Source: Prevotella sp.
GTDB taxonomy: Bacteria; Bacteroidota; Bacteroidia; Bacteroidales; Bacteroidaceae
Direction: 5' to 3'
DNA: 36,280 bases
Assembly: GCA_017619275.1 (NCBI GenBank)
Contig: JAFZSR010000090.1
Coordinates: forward strand, 70,945 to 107,224
Shown: positions 7,612-15,459 of the stretch, piece after piece
How the letters are laid out: the number at the start of each line of letters is the position of its first letter
Numbering within the stretch: the stretch's first letter is position 1
The notes under the pieces: generated by a model
Database searches by the model: none
The model's input: the letters and a program-made list of their open reading frames with translations, nothing else
What the model was told of the DNA's origin: nothing
Translations under genes and position numbers: made by a program

Positions 7612-9285
7612 TTATTGTTGTTTCAGTTTTTCAATTCTTATCCAGTCGGCTTCCACCCATCCGCGATCGGCCTGGGGGTCGGTCTCGGCAGCCACAAAGC
7701 CGAACTTGGCACCAATCCACACGCTTTCGCGCATCTTGAAGGTGTCGGCGCAGGAGGTGAATTTCTTTCCGTCGAGACTCCATGAGAAGGTTACGTTGGA
7801 GTTGTCGACCGAAAGGCGCAGGAAGATGTCTTCGTGTATTCCGGGTTTATAGTCGATGGCGTCTTTGTGGGTGGGCTTCAGGGTGGCTATCACTTGTTCG
7901 GTCTGCGCTTTTCCCTTGTCGGCTCCCAAGCAAGTCATCTGCACCAGCTGGAAGCCACTGTCAAGCCGTCGCACCACCAGTGCCGAGTAGTCGCGCCCCA
8001 TCATGATGAGGCCGCCAAACTGGCCGTTGGCCTTCGACGTGAAGCGTAGCTTGGCTGTAGCCATGAAAGCGTCGGCGGGTGTCTTCTGTAGCAACATATT
8101 GGGCACCAGCCACAGGCTCTTCCAGTCGGAGGGCAGCTTGTGAGTGTAGATGCGCATGGTGCCGAAGGCTGTGGGCATGCCAAACTTCTCGTCGTAATTG
8201 GCTTGCCATTGCCATTGCTTGCCCAGCATGGGAGCGTTGAAATCGTCGCTCTCTTGGGGATTTAATATGGTAGTGGCAACAGAAGTCTTCGGCTTGCGGA
8301 AGGTGGTCACCGGCTCGCCCTTATTGCCCATGATGGGCCATCCGCTACTCCAGTCAACGGGTTGCAGGTGCACCACACGACCGTATGCGTCTTTATCTTG
8401 GAAATGCAGGAACCAGTCTTCGCCTTGTGCCGTGTGCACCCATCCTCCTTGGTGTGGACCGTTCACATTCGTTTTGCCCTGAGCCAGCACAATTTTATGC
8501 TCGTAGGGACCAAAAGGATTCTTCGCCCTCATGGCCAGTTGGAAACCCGTGGGCACGCCTCCAGCCGGACACAGAATCCAATACCATCCATCGCGTTTGT
8601 AGAACTTGGGACCCTCGCAGGTGCGGTTCTCGGTGCCATTGCCGTCGAAGACGATGACGGGCTGGCCGATGGCGCGCGTGCCGTCGGCTCTCAACTCGCG
8701 CACGGTGAGCACGCTGGCAAACTGTGCCCTGGAGTTGGCCCAGGCATTCACTAAATAGCAGCGGCCATCGTCGTCCCAAAGAGGTGTGGCGTCGATATAT
8801 CCTTTTCCACTGATGACGCATACAGGACTATCCCACTCGCCGGCAGGATCGCCGCCGCAGGTCTTCACCATATAAACGCCAAAGTCGGGGTCGCCCCAAT
8901 AGATGTAGTATTCGCCATCGTGATTCCTTATGCTGGGAGCCCAAACGCCGGCACCATGCTGGGGAGTGCTGAAGTGCTGTTGCAGGTGAGCGTCGCCGTC
9001 ATAGAGCGAGCGAAGGGCATGACCCACTATCTGCCAGTTCACCAAGTCGCGAGAATGGAGCACGGGCAGGCCAGGGACGCACTGAAACGACGAGGCGGTG
9101 AGATAGAAGTCTTCGCCGTTGGGCGAGGCGCACACGTCGGGGTCGCTATAGTCGGCATTGATGACGGGGTTGGTATAAGTGCCATCGCCATTGTCGGGAC
9201 ACCACACCTTAGATATATAGGATTGCTGGGCAGTAGTGGCTGTCCAAGGCAAAAAGCAGAGCAAGAGGACGCAGAGGCTTTTCAT
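7612..9285 (-). CDS. Secreted GH43 glycosidase (xylosidase/arabinofuranosidase type)
   Basis: The 557-residue protein has a signal peptide (MKSLCVLLLCFLPWTATTAQ) and a five-bladed beta-propeller typical of GH43. Likely catalytic acids are visible: the general base in NADYSDPD (about residue 47), the modulating Asp in GYIDATPLWDDDG (about 165), and the general acid in CEGPKFYKRDGWYW (about 218). A C-terminal beta-sandwich (about 355-555) matches the concanavalin-like domain of GH43 beta-xylosidases. The family removes xylose or arabinose from plant xylan side chains or oligosaccharides. The start (9285) overlaps the stop of the ATP-grasp-like gene in an ATGA, so the two are coupled. Exact sugar specificity cannot be read from the sequence. 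Confidence 0.9.
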   Translation of the reverse strand: MKSLCVLLLCFLPWTATTAQQSYISKVWCPDNGDGTYTNPVINADYSDPDVCASPNGEDFYLTASSFQCVPGLPVLHSRDLVNWQIVGHALRSLYDGDAHLQQHFSTPQHGAGVWAPSIRNHDGEYYIYWGDPDFGVYMVKTCGGDPAGEWDSPVCVISGKGYIDATPLWDDDGRCYLVNAWANSRAQFASVLTVRELRADGTRAIGQPVIVFDGNGTENRTCEGPKFYKRDGWYWILCPAGGVPTGFQLAMRAKNPFGPYEHKIVLAQGKTNVNGPHQGGWVHTAQGEDWFLHFQDKDAYGRVVHLQPVDWSSGWPIMGNKGEPVTTFRKPKTSVATTILNPQESDDFNAPMLGKQWQWQANYDEKFGMPTAFGTMRIYTHKLPSDWKSLWLVPNMLLQKTPADAFMATAKLRFTSKANGQFGGLIMMGRDYSALVVRRLDSGFQLVQMTCLGADKGKAQTEQVIATLKPTHKDAIDYKPGIHEDIFLRLSVDNSNVTFSWSLDGKKFTSCADTFKMRESVWIGAKFGFVAAETDPQADRGWVEADWIRIEKLKQQ

Positions 9286-10364
9286 ATCTTTCTCAGGCGT
9301 AGCTTGTAGTTGTTTCCCTCATAGTCGATGCGCATCACATGTTGCAGGTCATCGTCGTGCTGTGGGTTCACCATGCCGGCAAGGGCCAGTGCAGCGTGAC
9401 CCATCGTGCGGCGCAGGTTAATCTCCACGCATGGATGGAGGGCGAGCGTTGAGGAGTTGCCGCAAACCATCATGTCGATGCCAAAAGGTCCTTGGTATTT
9501 TCCGCCAAGCAACATGCTGGAATGATGGCAAATCATTTCTTTTGCCTTTTCAAGCAAACTATCCGGTAGGTAATGGCTCATCATTCTTCTCTTGGCGTTT
9601 TCGGTGGCGATGATATTGCCCGTGTAAGCCCCGTTCTGGGTGTGGAAAAGTGAGAGGCCGAGAAAGGTCACCTGACCTTGCTCGTCGCATTGGAACTCCA
9701 TGCCGAAGTCTCTCACCTTATGATAATATGGCTCCACCATCACGCTTCCTTGGCGGTCGAGGGTGTTGCGCAACCACCCCAGGATGTTCGTTTCCGCGTT
9801 GGCGGTGAGGTCACCAAATGTACTAAAGCGTACCCCTCTTCCGCTCGACGACCATGGAGCTTTCAGCACCACCTTTTCGTAGCCTTCGGCCTTGGCCATC
9901 ACTTCCTCCATCGTGCTGCATTCGTGTTGCTCGCCCATGGTGGCTGGCAAGTCGGCTTTTAGTCGTTGCAAGAGGGCCATCGCGGTTCGGCGGTGCGAGA
10001 GCTGTCGAATGTCGTCGATTTGCTTGCTGCTGGGCAACAGGTGTTCGGCCAGGCCGCCTCGGAGCAATCGGTGACGCAGGGCTGCATCCCATCCCCAAGG
10101 GGTGATATGGTCGGGGCTGACCTGTGCCAAATCTTTCCAGCAAACAAAATTTACCTGCTTCTGCTTCAGCCAGTGCCTCTTGGCGAGGGCACTTTTCGAC
10201 AACCCGACATCGTCGACCAGAATGGTGTCGCCCTCTTGTGCCCATAGCGAAGGCAGCCACGCCAAGTCGTGCCGCAGTTGTCGGCCGGCATGAGGAGCCG
10301 TGAAGTTGGCCTTGGCACTGGCCAGCACCAGGTCGTGTTCGGGGTTGAAGATGTGGAGGGTCAT
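9282..10364 (-). CDS. ATP-grasp-like protein of unknown substrate
   Basis: I place the start at 10364 (MTLHIFNPEHDLVLA, 360 residues). Its ATG overlaps the upstream stop in an ATGA, and the NPEHD-type opening begins there; a start 11 codons earlier would only add low-complexity sequence. The middle contains KVVLKAPWSSSGRGVRF, the glycine-rich nucleotide-binding loop expected of the ATP-grasp fold. Later, GPFGIDMMVC and HPCVEINLRRTMGH fit the metal- and ATP-binding strands. Such enzymes ligate a carboxylate to an amine or thiol with ATP. It is cytoplasmic, yet both flanking genes encode exported proteins. The acceptor is unknown. Confidence 0.7.
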   Translation of the reverse strand: MTLHIFNPEHDLVLASAKANFTAPHAGRQLRHDLAWLPSLWAQEGDTILVDDVGLSKSALAKRHWLKQKQVNFVCWKDLAQVSPDHITPWGWDAALRHRLLRGGLAEHLLPSSKQIDDIRQLSHRRTAMALLQRLKADLPATMGEQHECSTMEEVMAKAEGYEKVVLKAPWSSSGRGVRFSTFGDLTANAETNILGWLRNTLDRQGSVMVEPYYHKVRDFGMEFQCDEQGQVTFLGLSLFHTQNGAYTGNIIATENAKRRMMSHYLPDSLLEKAKEMICHHSSMLLGGKYQGPFGIDMMVCGNSSTLALHPCVEINLRRTMGHAALALAGMVNPQHDDDLQHVMRIDYEGNNYKLRLRKI

Positions 10365-10906
10365 TGTTGTTGTTGCTGCTCGTCGTTTTTCACGCATTGT
10401 TGCGCGGCATTGAGAAGCAAATCCCTAATCATGCGCAGTCCTTTGTTGTTGGGTTCCGCATTGCGGCCTGCCGACGACACGGTTTGCTTGCCCTCATAAT
10501 ACGAGGCAAAGTCCCAGCGGTAGCCGTCGAGGACGCGAAATTCTGACTGCAAGGTGTAGTATTTGTCAAGCTCGTACATCTTTTGTTCTTCGATGATGCG
10601 GCGGGCGGCGTCGAAGAGCGTGTCGCTCACTTCGTAGGTCACTCTGTCGCCACGATAGCGGAATTTGAGCTTGTTGCCACCCTCCTCGGCGAAGCGCGTA
10701 AGGTCGAATTCGCCAAATTCCTCCATCGCCATGCCTTGATAGAGATAAGTGACGCGCAACAGTCGTCCTTGGGGCATGGTGGGCTTTTCTTTCGGAGCTT
10801 CGACCACGGGTTGGTCGCCACTGTTCCCTGTAGGCGCGATAGCTTCTTTGCTCTTGCAGCCACAAATAGTTCCTAACACAGCCATAGCCAAGATAATTCG
10901 CTTCAT
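10361..10906 (-). CDS. Small lipoprotein of unknown function
   Basis: The ATG at 10906 gives 181 residues opening with a lipoprotein signal (MKRIILAMAVLGTICGC). Cys17 is the likely lipidated residue, although ICGC is a loose match to the lipobox. The longer frame from 11128 has no signal and would overlap the divergent peptidase gene. The mature protein has a short acidic/Pro linker, then a compact domain (about 45-165) with LLRVTYLYQGMAMEEFGEFD and YYTLQSEFRVLDGYRWDF, ending in a poly-Gln tail. I recognise no family with confidence. It is the first gene of the operon, and its stop overlaps the next start in an ATGA. Confidence 0.65.
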   Translation of the reverse strand: MKRIILAMAVLGTICGCKSKEAIAPTGNSGDQPVVEAPKEKPTMPQGRLLRVTYLYQGMAMEEFGEFDLTRFAEEGGNKLKFRYRGDRVTYEVSDTLFDAARRIIEEQKMYELDKYYTLQSEFRVLDGYRWDFASYYEGKQTVSSAGRNAEPNNKGLRMIRDLLLNAAQQCVKNDEQQQQQ

Positions 10907-10934
10907 AACTAATTGTTGTTTTTCTATTCGAATG

Positions 10935-10942
10935 CAAATGTA
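10935..10942 (-). promoter_or_regulatory. Possible Bacteroidetes -7 element for the glycan operon
   Basis: Read on the minus strand this is TACATTTG, a full match to the TAnnTTTG element, 29 bases before the lipoprotein ATG. No good TTG stands at the expected -33 distance, so it is weaker than the divergent promoter beside it. Confidence 0.5.
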
Positions 10943-10962
10943 CGCATTTTTTCTGAATATCC

Positions 10963-10994
10963 TTGGAAAAGAATGAAAAAAATTCGTACCTTTG
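10963..10994 (+). promoter_or_regulatory. Bacteroidetes-type promoter of the S41 peptidase gene
   Basis: TTG at 10963-10965 is followed after 21 bases by TACCTTTG (10987-10994). This matches the Bacteroidetes primary-sigma consensus. The ATG lies 18 bases downstream, so the leader must be very short. Confidence 0.75.
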
Positions 10995-11012
10995 CACAAA
11001 ATTTCAAGCAGA

Positions 11013-12584
11013 ATGAAACGATTCTTATTAATGGCGGCCGCCTTGATGCTGCTTTCGCTACAGGTTGGCGCCCAGCGCGAGAGCGAAATGAACAGGCTAC
11101 GCAAGTTGCATCTGGCTCTCTCGGCCATCGAAACGCTTTATGTGGATACCGTGAACGGTGACAAGGTGGTGGAAGATGCCATCAGGGGAATGCTGGAGAA
11201 GCTGGACCCCCACAGCTCCTACTCTACACCGAAGGAGACGAAGGCTATGACCGAGCCGCTGAACGGCAGCTTTGAGGGCATCGGTGTGCAGTTCAACATG
11301 AGCGAGGACACGCTGGTGGTGATTCAGCCCGTGACGAAAGGCCCCTCGGAGCGGGTGGGCATCCTGGCTGGCGACCGCATCGTGGCCGTGGCCGATACGG
11401 CCATTGCTGGCGTGAAGATGTCGAAAGAGGAAATCATGCGCCGTCTGCGCGGTCCCAAGGGCACGATAGCAAAGCTGAAGGTGGTGCGTCGTGGCATTCG
11501 CGACACCTTGCGCTTCGACGTTGTGCGCGACAAGATTCCTGTGTTCTCCATCGATGCCACCTATATGTTGCGCCCACAAATAGGCTATATCCGCATAGGC
11601 AATTTCTCGGCCACCACCTATCAAGAGTTCCTCGATGCCATGGAGAAGCTGCGCCAGCAGGGCATGCAGCACTTGGTGCTCGACCTTCAAGGCAATGGCG
11701 GCGGCTATCTGCAGGCGGCTGCCGACTTGGCCGGCGAGTTCTTGCAGAAGGGCGACCTCATTGTATATACCGAGGGGCGTAGCGTGCCCCGCCGCGACTA
11801 TAAGGCCAATGCCGATGGCAGCTTCCGCAACGGTAGGCTGGTGGTGCTCGTCGACGAATACTCGGCTTCAGCCGCCGAGATTGTCACGGGAGCCATACAG
11901 GACCAAGACCGCGGCATGGTGGTGGGTAGGCGTACCTTTGGCAAAGGCCTGGTGCAGCGTCCCATCGAGTTCGACGATGGCTCGATGATCCGTCTCACCA
12001 TCGCCCATTACTACACGCCCTCGGGCCGTTGCATACAGAAACCATACGAGAAAGGCGACAAGAAGAACTACGCCCTCGACATGGTGAACAGGCTGAAGCA
12101 TGGCGAGCTGACCAGTCAGGACAGCATCCACTTCGTAGACTCGCTGCGCTTTGAGACGCTGCGCGAGCACCGAGCCGTCTATGGCGGCGGCGGCATCATG
12201 CCCGACTATTTCGTGCCCCTCGACACCATGCACTACACCCGCTTGCACCGTGAACTGGCAGCCAAGAGCGTGCTCATCAACCAGAACCTGCACTACGTCG
12301 ACAGTCATCGCAAGCAGTTGAAGAAACAATATCCTGCCTTTGACAAGTTCAAGCAAGAGTTTGTAGCTCCCCAGGAACTGCTCGACTCCGTGCTCAGCGA
12401 GGGTGCACGCCAGAACGTGAAGCCTCTCGACGACGAGGAATGGCAGAAGACGAAACCCCTGCTCTCACTACAGCTTAAAGCGCTCATTGCCCGCGACCTG
12501 TGGGATATGAGCGAGTACTACGCCGTCATGAACGACGACAGCGAAATCGTGAAGAAAGCACTTGAAATCCTCGGTGTCGATTAA
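11013..12584 (+). CDS. C-terminal processing peptidase (S41 family)
   Basis: The 523-residue protein starts at 11013 with a signal peptide (MKRFLLMAAALMLLSLQVGA). This start is preferred to 10992 because the promoter -7 element ends at 10994. A PDZ domain (about 75-155, GVQFNMSEDTLVVIQPVTKG) binds substrate C-termini. The S41 protease core (about 185-350) includes the catalytic Ser286 in YSASAAEIV and the general-base Lys311 in FGKGLVQ, 25 residues apart as in the family. The remainder is helical. These periplasmic proteases trim or degrade envelope proteins from the C-terminus. It is transcribed divergently from the lipoprotein/glycosidase operon and seems to be a single-gene unit. Confidence 0.93.
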   Translation: MKRFLLMAAALMLLSLQVGAQRESEMNRLRKLHLALSAIETLYVDTVNGDKVVEDAIRGMLEKLDPHSSYSTPKETKAMTEPLNGSFEGIGVQFNMSEDTLVVIQPVTKGPSERVGILAGDRIVAVADTAIAGVKMSKEEIMRRLRGPKGTIAKLKVVRRGIRDTLRFDVVRDKIPVFSIDATYMLRPQIGYIRIGNFSATTYQEFLDAMEKLRQQGMQHLVLDLQGNGGGYLQAAADLAGEFLQKGDLIVYTEGRSVPRRDYKANADGSFRNGRLVVLVDEYSASAAEIVTGAIQDQDRGMVVGRRTFGKGLVQRPIEFDDGSMIRLTIAHYYTPSGRCIQKPYEKGDKKNYALDMVNRLKHGELTSQDSIHFVDSLRFETLREHRAVYGGGGIMPDYFVPLDTMHYTRLHRELAAKSVLINQNLHYVDSHRKQLKKQYPAFDKFKQEFVAPQELLDSVLSEGARQNVKPLDDEEWQKTKPLLSLQLKALIARDLWDMSEYYAVMNDDSEIVKKALEILGVD

Positions 12585-12602
12585 GGCTAACTCTTTGTTC
12601 TA

Positions 12603-12722
12603 AACAACGTATTAAGACGGATTCAACGGACTTTAGGTTTTTGTTTTACAACGGATTAAGACGGATTAAACGGATTTATTATTCATCCGTGTAATCCGTT
12701 CAATCCGTCTTAATCCGTTGTT
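12603..12722. repeat. ACGGATTAA / TTAATCCGT inverted repeat cluster
   Basis: Two direct copies of AACAACG(G/T)ATTAAGACGGATT (from about 12603 and 12647) face an inverted copy at 12685-12722 that reads ATCCG...CAATCCGTCTTAATCCGTTG. The second copy and the inverted one can fold into a stem of nearly 30 bases. It lies between the convergent peptidase and dnaB genes and may act as a two-way terminator. A related copy sits at 15400-15436. Confidence 0.75.
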
Positions 12723-12797
12723 ATAGAAATCCGTTTGTTCCGTTGTTATAGAAATCCGTTTATTCCGTTGTTATAGAAATCCGTTTAATCCGTTGTT
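12718..12797. repeat. Three tandem 25-bp repeats ending at the dnaB stop
   Basis: Copies start at 12718, 12743 and 12768 and read TTGTTATAGAAATCCGTTT followed by (GTT/ATT/AAT)CCG. Only two positions vary. The array runs directly into the dnaB stop codon (12797-12799), so it forms the start of the dnaB 3' untranslated region. Confidence 0.85.
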
Positions 12798-14362
12798 CAG
12801 AAAGGCACGTCTGTGTCATTGTCGGATGATTGTGGCGGGGATGACGGAAAACCGAAGGAGTCACCACGGAAGTCGCCATCGGATACGGGCGGCTGGTCGC
12901 CGTTGTTTGCTTTCGACGACATGATGGGGCCGTCAGTGGGTGGGGCGGCATGACCAAAGTTGCTGTCTTCCAGATTCTCAAAACGGGTGAACTCACCACG
13001 GAAGTTCAGCAGGATGATGCCCGTAGCACCCTTGCGGTGCTTGGCAATCACAATCTCAGCCTTGCCGCGATAATCGTTTCCCTTGTCATCGTTATAGATG
13101 TGGTAGTACTCCGGTCGGTGTACGAAGAGCACCATGTCGGCATCTTGCTCAATGGCTCCCGACTCGCGCAGGTCGCTCAACTGTGGACGCTTGCCCTCAA
13201 CACCATCGCGCGACTCCACGCCACGGTTCAGCTGGCTCAGTGCCAAGATGGGGATGTTAAGCTCCTTGGCCAGGCTCTTCAGCGAGCGCGAGATGGTGCT
13301 CACCTCTTCCTGTCGGCTCGAGAAGCGCATGCCGTTGGCGTTCATCAGTTGCAGATAGTCAATCATGATCACCTTCACATCTTTCTCGCGCACCAGACGG
13401 CGAGCCTTAGTACGAAGCTCGAACACCGAGAGGCCTGGCGTGTCGTCAACATAGATGGGAGCACCGATGAGATTGTTAATGCGCTTGTCGAGGCGGTCCC
13501 ACTCGTCGGGCTGCATCTGTCCGCTCAAGATTTTCGAGCCCTGTATTTCGCACACATTTGATATCAGGCGATTCACCAACTGCACGTTCGACATCTCGAG
13601 CGAGAAGAAGGCAATGGGCACATGGTAGCCCACGGCAATGTTCTTGGCCAGCGACAGGGCAAACGATGTCTTACCCATGGCCGGACGGCCGGCGATGATG
13701 ATGAGGTCGCTTTCTTGCCAGCCGCTGGTGATGTCGTCCAGCTTGTGGTAGCCTGTTGGCACGCCGGTGAGTCCGCTTGTGTTGCTTGCTGCTTTATTGA
13801 GCACTTCAAGGGCATTCTTGATCACGGGGTCAATCTGCGTGTAGTCCTTCTTCATGTTCTTCTGCGACAGCTCGAAGAGCGAGCCCTCGGCCTGTTGCAT
13901 CAGCTCGTCAACGTCGATGCCTTCGTCGTAGGCCTTCGTCTGAATGTCGCTGGTATATTGTATGAGCTGACGCGCCAGGAACTTCTGCGCCACGATACGT
14001 GCGTGGTAGTCGATGTGTGCGCTGCTGGCCACGCGACTGCTGATTTCGGCAATGTAGGCAGGGCCGCCGGCATCCTCCAGTTTTCCATTGCGGGCCAGCT
14101 GGTCGGTCACGGTGAGCACGTCGATAGGCTTCTCGTTCATCGCCAAGTCGCGCACGGCTGCAAAGATGTGCTGGTGACGGGGTTCGTAGAAACTTTCGGG
14201 ATAGAGCAATTCGCACACCACAGCGTAGGCATCCTTGTCGATGAGCAAGGCGCCCAGCACGGCGCGCTCCACATCCAGAGCTTGGGGCTGCAAGTGGGTG
14301 TAGGTGGTGTCGATGGGTTGCTGGCGGCTGGTTCTGCGGTTGTTTGTGTTGTTGTCAGGCAT
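12797..14362 (-). CDS. dnaB: Replicative DNA helicase DnaB
   Basis: The 521-residue protein has the DnaB layout. An N-terminal helical domain (about 25-130) starts PQALDVERAVLGALLIDKDA, and the RecA-like helicase domain (about 195-460) follows a linker. Visible motifs are Walker A GRPAMGKTSF, Walker B VKVIMIDYLQLM, and the loop SQLNRGVESR and LRESGAIEQDADMVLFVHR segments. The hexameric enzyme unwinds DNA at the replication fork. The C-terminus carries a Ser/Pro/Asp-rich tail that is probably disordered. It lies downstream of two tRNA genes on the same strand, and I see no strong promoter of its own in the 107-base gap. Confidence 0.95.
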   Translation of the reverse strand: MPDNNTNNRRTSRQQPIDTTYTHLQPQALDVERAVLGALLIDKDAYAVVCELLYPESFYEPRHQHIFAAVRDLAMNEKPIDVLTVTDQLARNGKLEDAGGPAYIAEISSRVASSAHIDYHARIVAQKFLARQLIQYTSDIQTKAYDEGIDVDELMQQAEGSLFELSQKNMKKDYTQIDPVIKNALEVLNKAASNTSGLTGVPTGYHKLDDITSGWQESDLIIIAGRPAMGKTSFALSLAKNIAVGYHVPIAFFSLEMSNVQLVNRLISNVCEIQGSKILSGQMQPDEWDRLDKRINNLIGAPIYVDDTPGLSVFELRTKARRLVREKDVKVIMIDYLQLMNANGMRFSSRQEEVSTISRSLKSLAKELNIPILALSQLNRGVESRDGVEGKRPQLSDLRESGAIEQDADMVLFVHRPEYYHIYNDDKGNDYRGKAEIVIAKHRKGATGIILLNFRGEFTRFENLEDSNFGHAAPPTDGPIMSSKANNGDQPPVSDGDFRGDSFGFPSSPPQSSDNDTDVPF

Positions 14363-14384
14363 AATGGAGGTGTTTTAGATGGTT

Positions 14385-14462
14385 AGAGTTAAGAGTTTAG
14401 TGTTTAACGACTTTTACTTTCTTCGCAGAACGAATGTCGCATAACGCTCAACTCTTAACTCT
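14385..14462. repeat. 13-bp inverted repeat between tRNA-Gly and dnaB
   Basis: AGAGTTAAGAGTT (14385-14397) is matched exactly by its inverse AACTCTTAACTCT (14450-14462), with 52 bases between. It could form a cruciform or a hairpin in the transcript joining the tRNA genes to dnaB. Confidence 0.7.
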
Positions 14463-14470
14463 CTTCTAAG

Positions 14471-14543
14471 AGCGGAATACGGGACTCGAACCCGCGACCC
14501 TCGGCTTGGGAAGCCAATGCTCTACCAACTGAGCTAATTCCGC
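14471..14543 (-). tRNA. tRNA-Gly (CCC)
   Basis: The cloverleaf is complete on the minus strand: acceptor GCGGAAT/ATTCCGC, D-arm GCTCAGTTGGTAGAGC, anticodon loop TTCCCAA (anticodon CCC), and T-arm with GGTTCGAGTCC. It is 73 bases long, and CCA is not encoded. It follows tRNA-Thr by 57 bases on the same strand. Confidence 0.95.
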
Positions 14544-14600
14544 CTTTTTGGCTTTTAAAACGGAAAAAGGGATGCATCATCCCTTCTCTTCAAAATGTTG

Positions 14601-14673
<73 letters not shown>

Positions 14674-14730
14674 AACGCTTTGCACCGTCGCAAGGCGTCC
14701 ATAACAGAACGCTCTTTCGTTTAGCGGGTG

Positions 14731-14761
14731 CAAAGTTAGACATTTTTTTCCGTATCAACAA
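14731..14761 (-). promoter_or_regulatory. Promoter of the tRNA-Thr/tRNA-Gly transcript
   Basis: On the minus strand TTG (14761-14759), a 20-base spacer and TAACTTTG (14738-14731) match the Bacteroidetes consensus. The first tRNA begins 58 bases downstream. The same transcript could continue into dnaB. Confidence 0.8.
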
Positions 14762-14954
14762 ATTTTGCCGCCTTTTTTTTCAGACCAATTGTCTTTTTTG
14801 TCTTTTTCTCATACAGTAAAACAATTCCCATTAATCCTCATAAATGCTATGCAGATGACAAATCTATGAGCAATTAACGGGAATTGATGTTCGAAAACGA
14901 AATATGTGTTTGCTGGAGCTTATCCCTGCTCGGAGTTTGCGTGGGTAAATGCTC

Positions 14955-15107
14955 TCAGTCCTCGTCGTCCCAAAGTTGGCCGTTTCCTTCACGACTCTGC
15001 GGCTCCAAGCCAGTGCCGTCACCATTGCCCGACATGCCAAAGTCCATCAGCGACTCTGGCTCCATGCGCTCTATGTCCGTCTGCGGACGTAAATATGCTT
15101 TCTTCAT
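14955..15107 (-). CDS. Small acidic protein, 50 residues, unknown
   Basis: An open frame runs from ATG 15107 to TGA 14955. The product starts MKKAYLRPQTDIERMEPESL and ends GNGQLWDDED, with a Gly-rich middle. A start of the form MKKxYxxPxT, a Glu-rich middle and a WDD-type ending recall short proteins that recur in Prevotella and Bacteroides genomes. They are widely left unannotated, and I know of no function for them. It lies on the same strand as the surface-protein cluster, 352 bases after it. I see no convincing promoter. Codon use and the composed ending make it more likely real than chance, but at this length the call is tentative. Confidence 0.55.
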   Translation of the reverse strand: MKKAYLRPQTDIERMEPESLMDFGMSGNGDGTGLEPQSREGNGQLWDDED

Positions 15108-15459
15108 AGCTATACGTTTTTACTTGTCATTTGTTCTGTTTCAACAACGGATTTTACGGATATACGCGTGAGAACATGTAACGTTTAATCATTTCCTTTT
15201 TAGCCTGCGGCGCTACACAAATGCCCGCAAATGGCCGCGCTCCGAGTTTGCTCGCCTGAGCTCCTATAAAAAGAAAGCAACGGGCGAAGAATGTCTCATA
15301 AATTTTTATGAATCAATTATGGTCATTCTTGCGTCCCTGCGGTAGCAAGCGGCAAAGCCGAGCGCGCGTAGCGTCGCAGACATATAAAAGCTCATTCAAG
15401 TTCAATCCGTTTAATCCGTCTTAATCCGTTGTTTTTATTCTCTTCACTGTTTTCTTACG
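15108..15459. other. Gene-free spacer with ATCCGT-type repeats
   Basis: This 352-base stretch has no credible gene. It contains ACGGATTTTACGGAT at 15147-15161 and a stronger inverted-type copy TTCAATCCGTTTAATCCGTC... at 15400-15436 that ends in five T. The latter resembles the cluster beside dnaB and could form part of the 3' end of the 15460 gene. A GC-rich block lies at 15330-15380 with no clear function. I see no promoter on either strand. Confidence 0.5.

Noticed and set aside
13622-14386. A 254-codon plus-strand frame
   Set aside because: It lies opposite dnaB, and its Val/His-rich product looks like reverse-strand translation.
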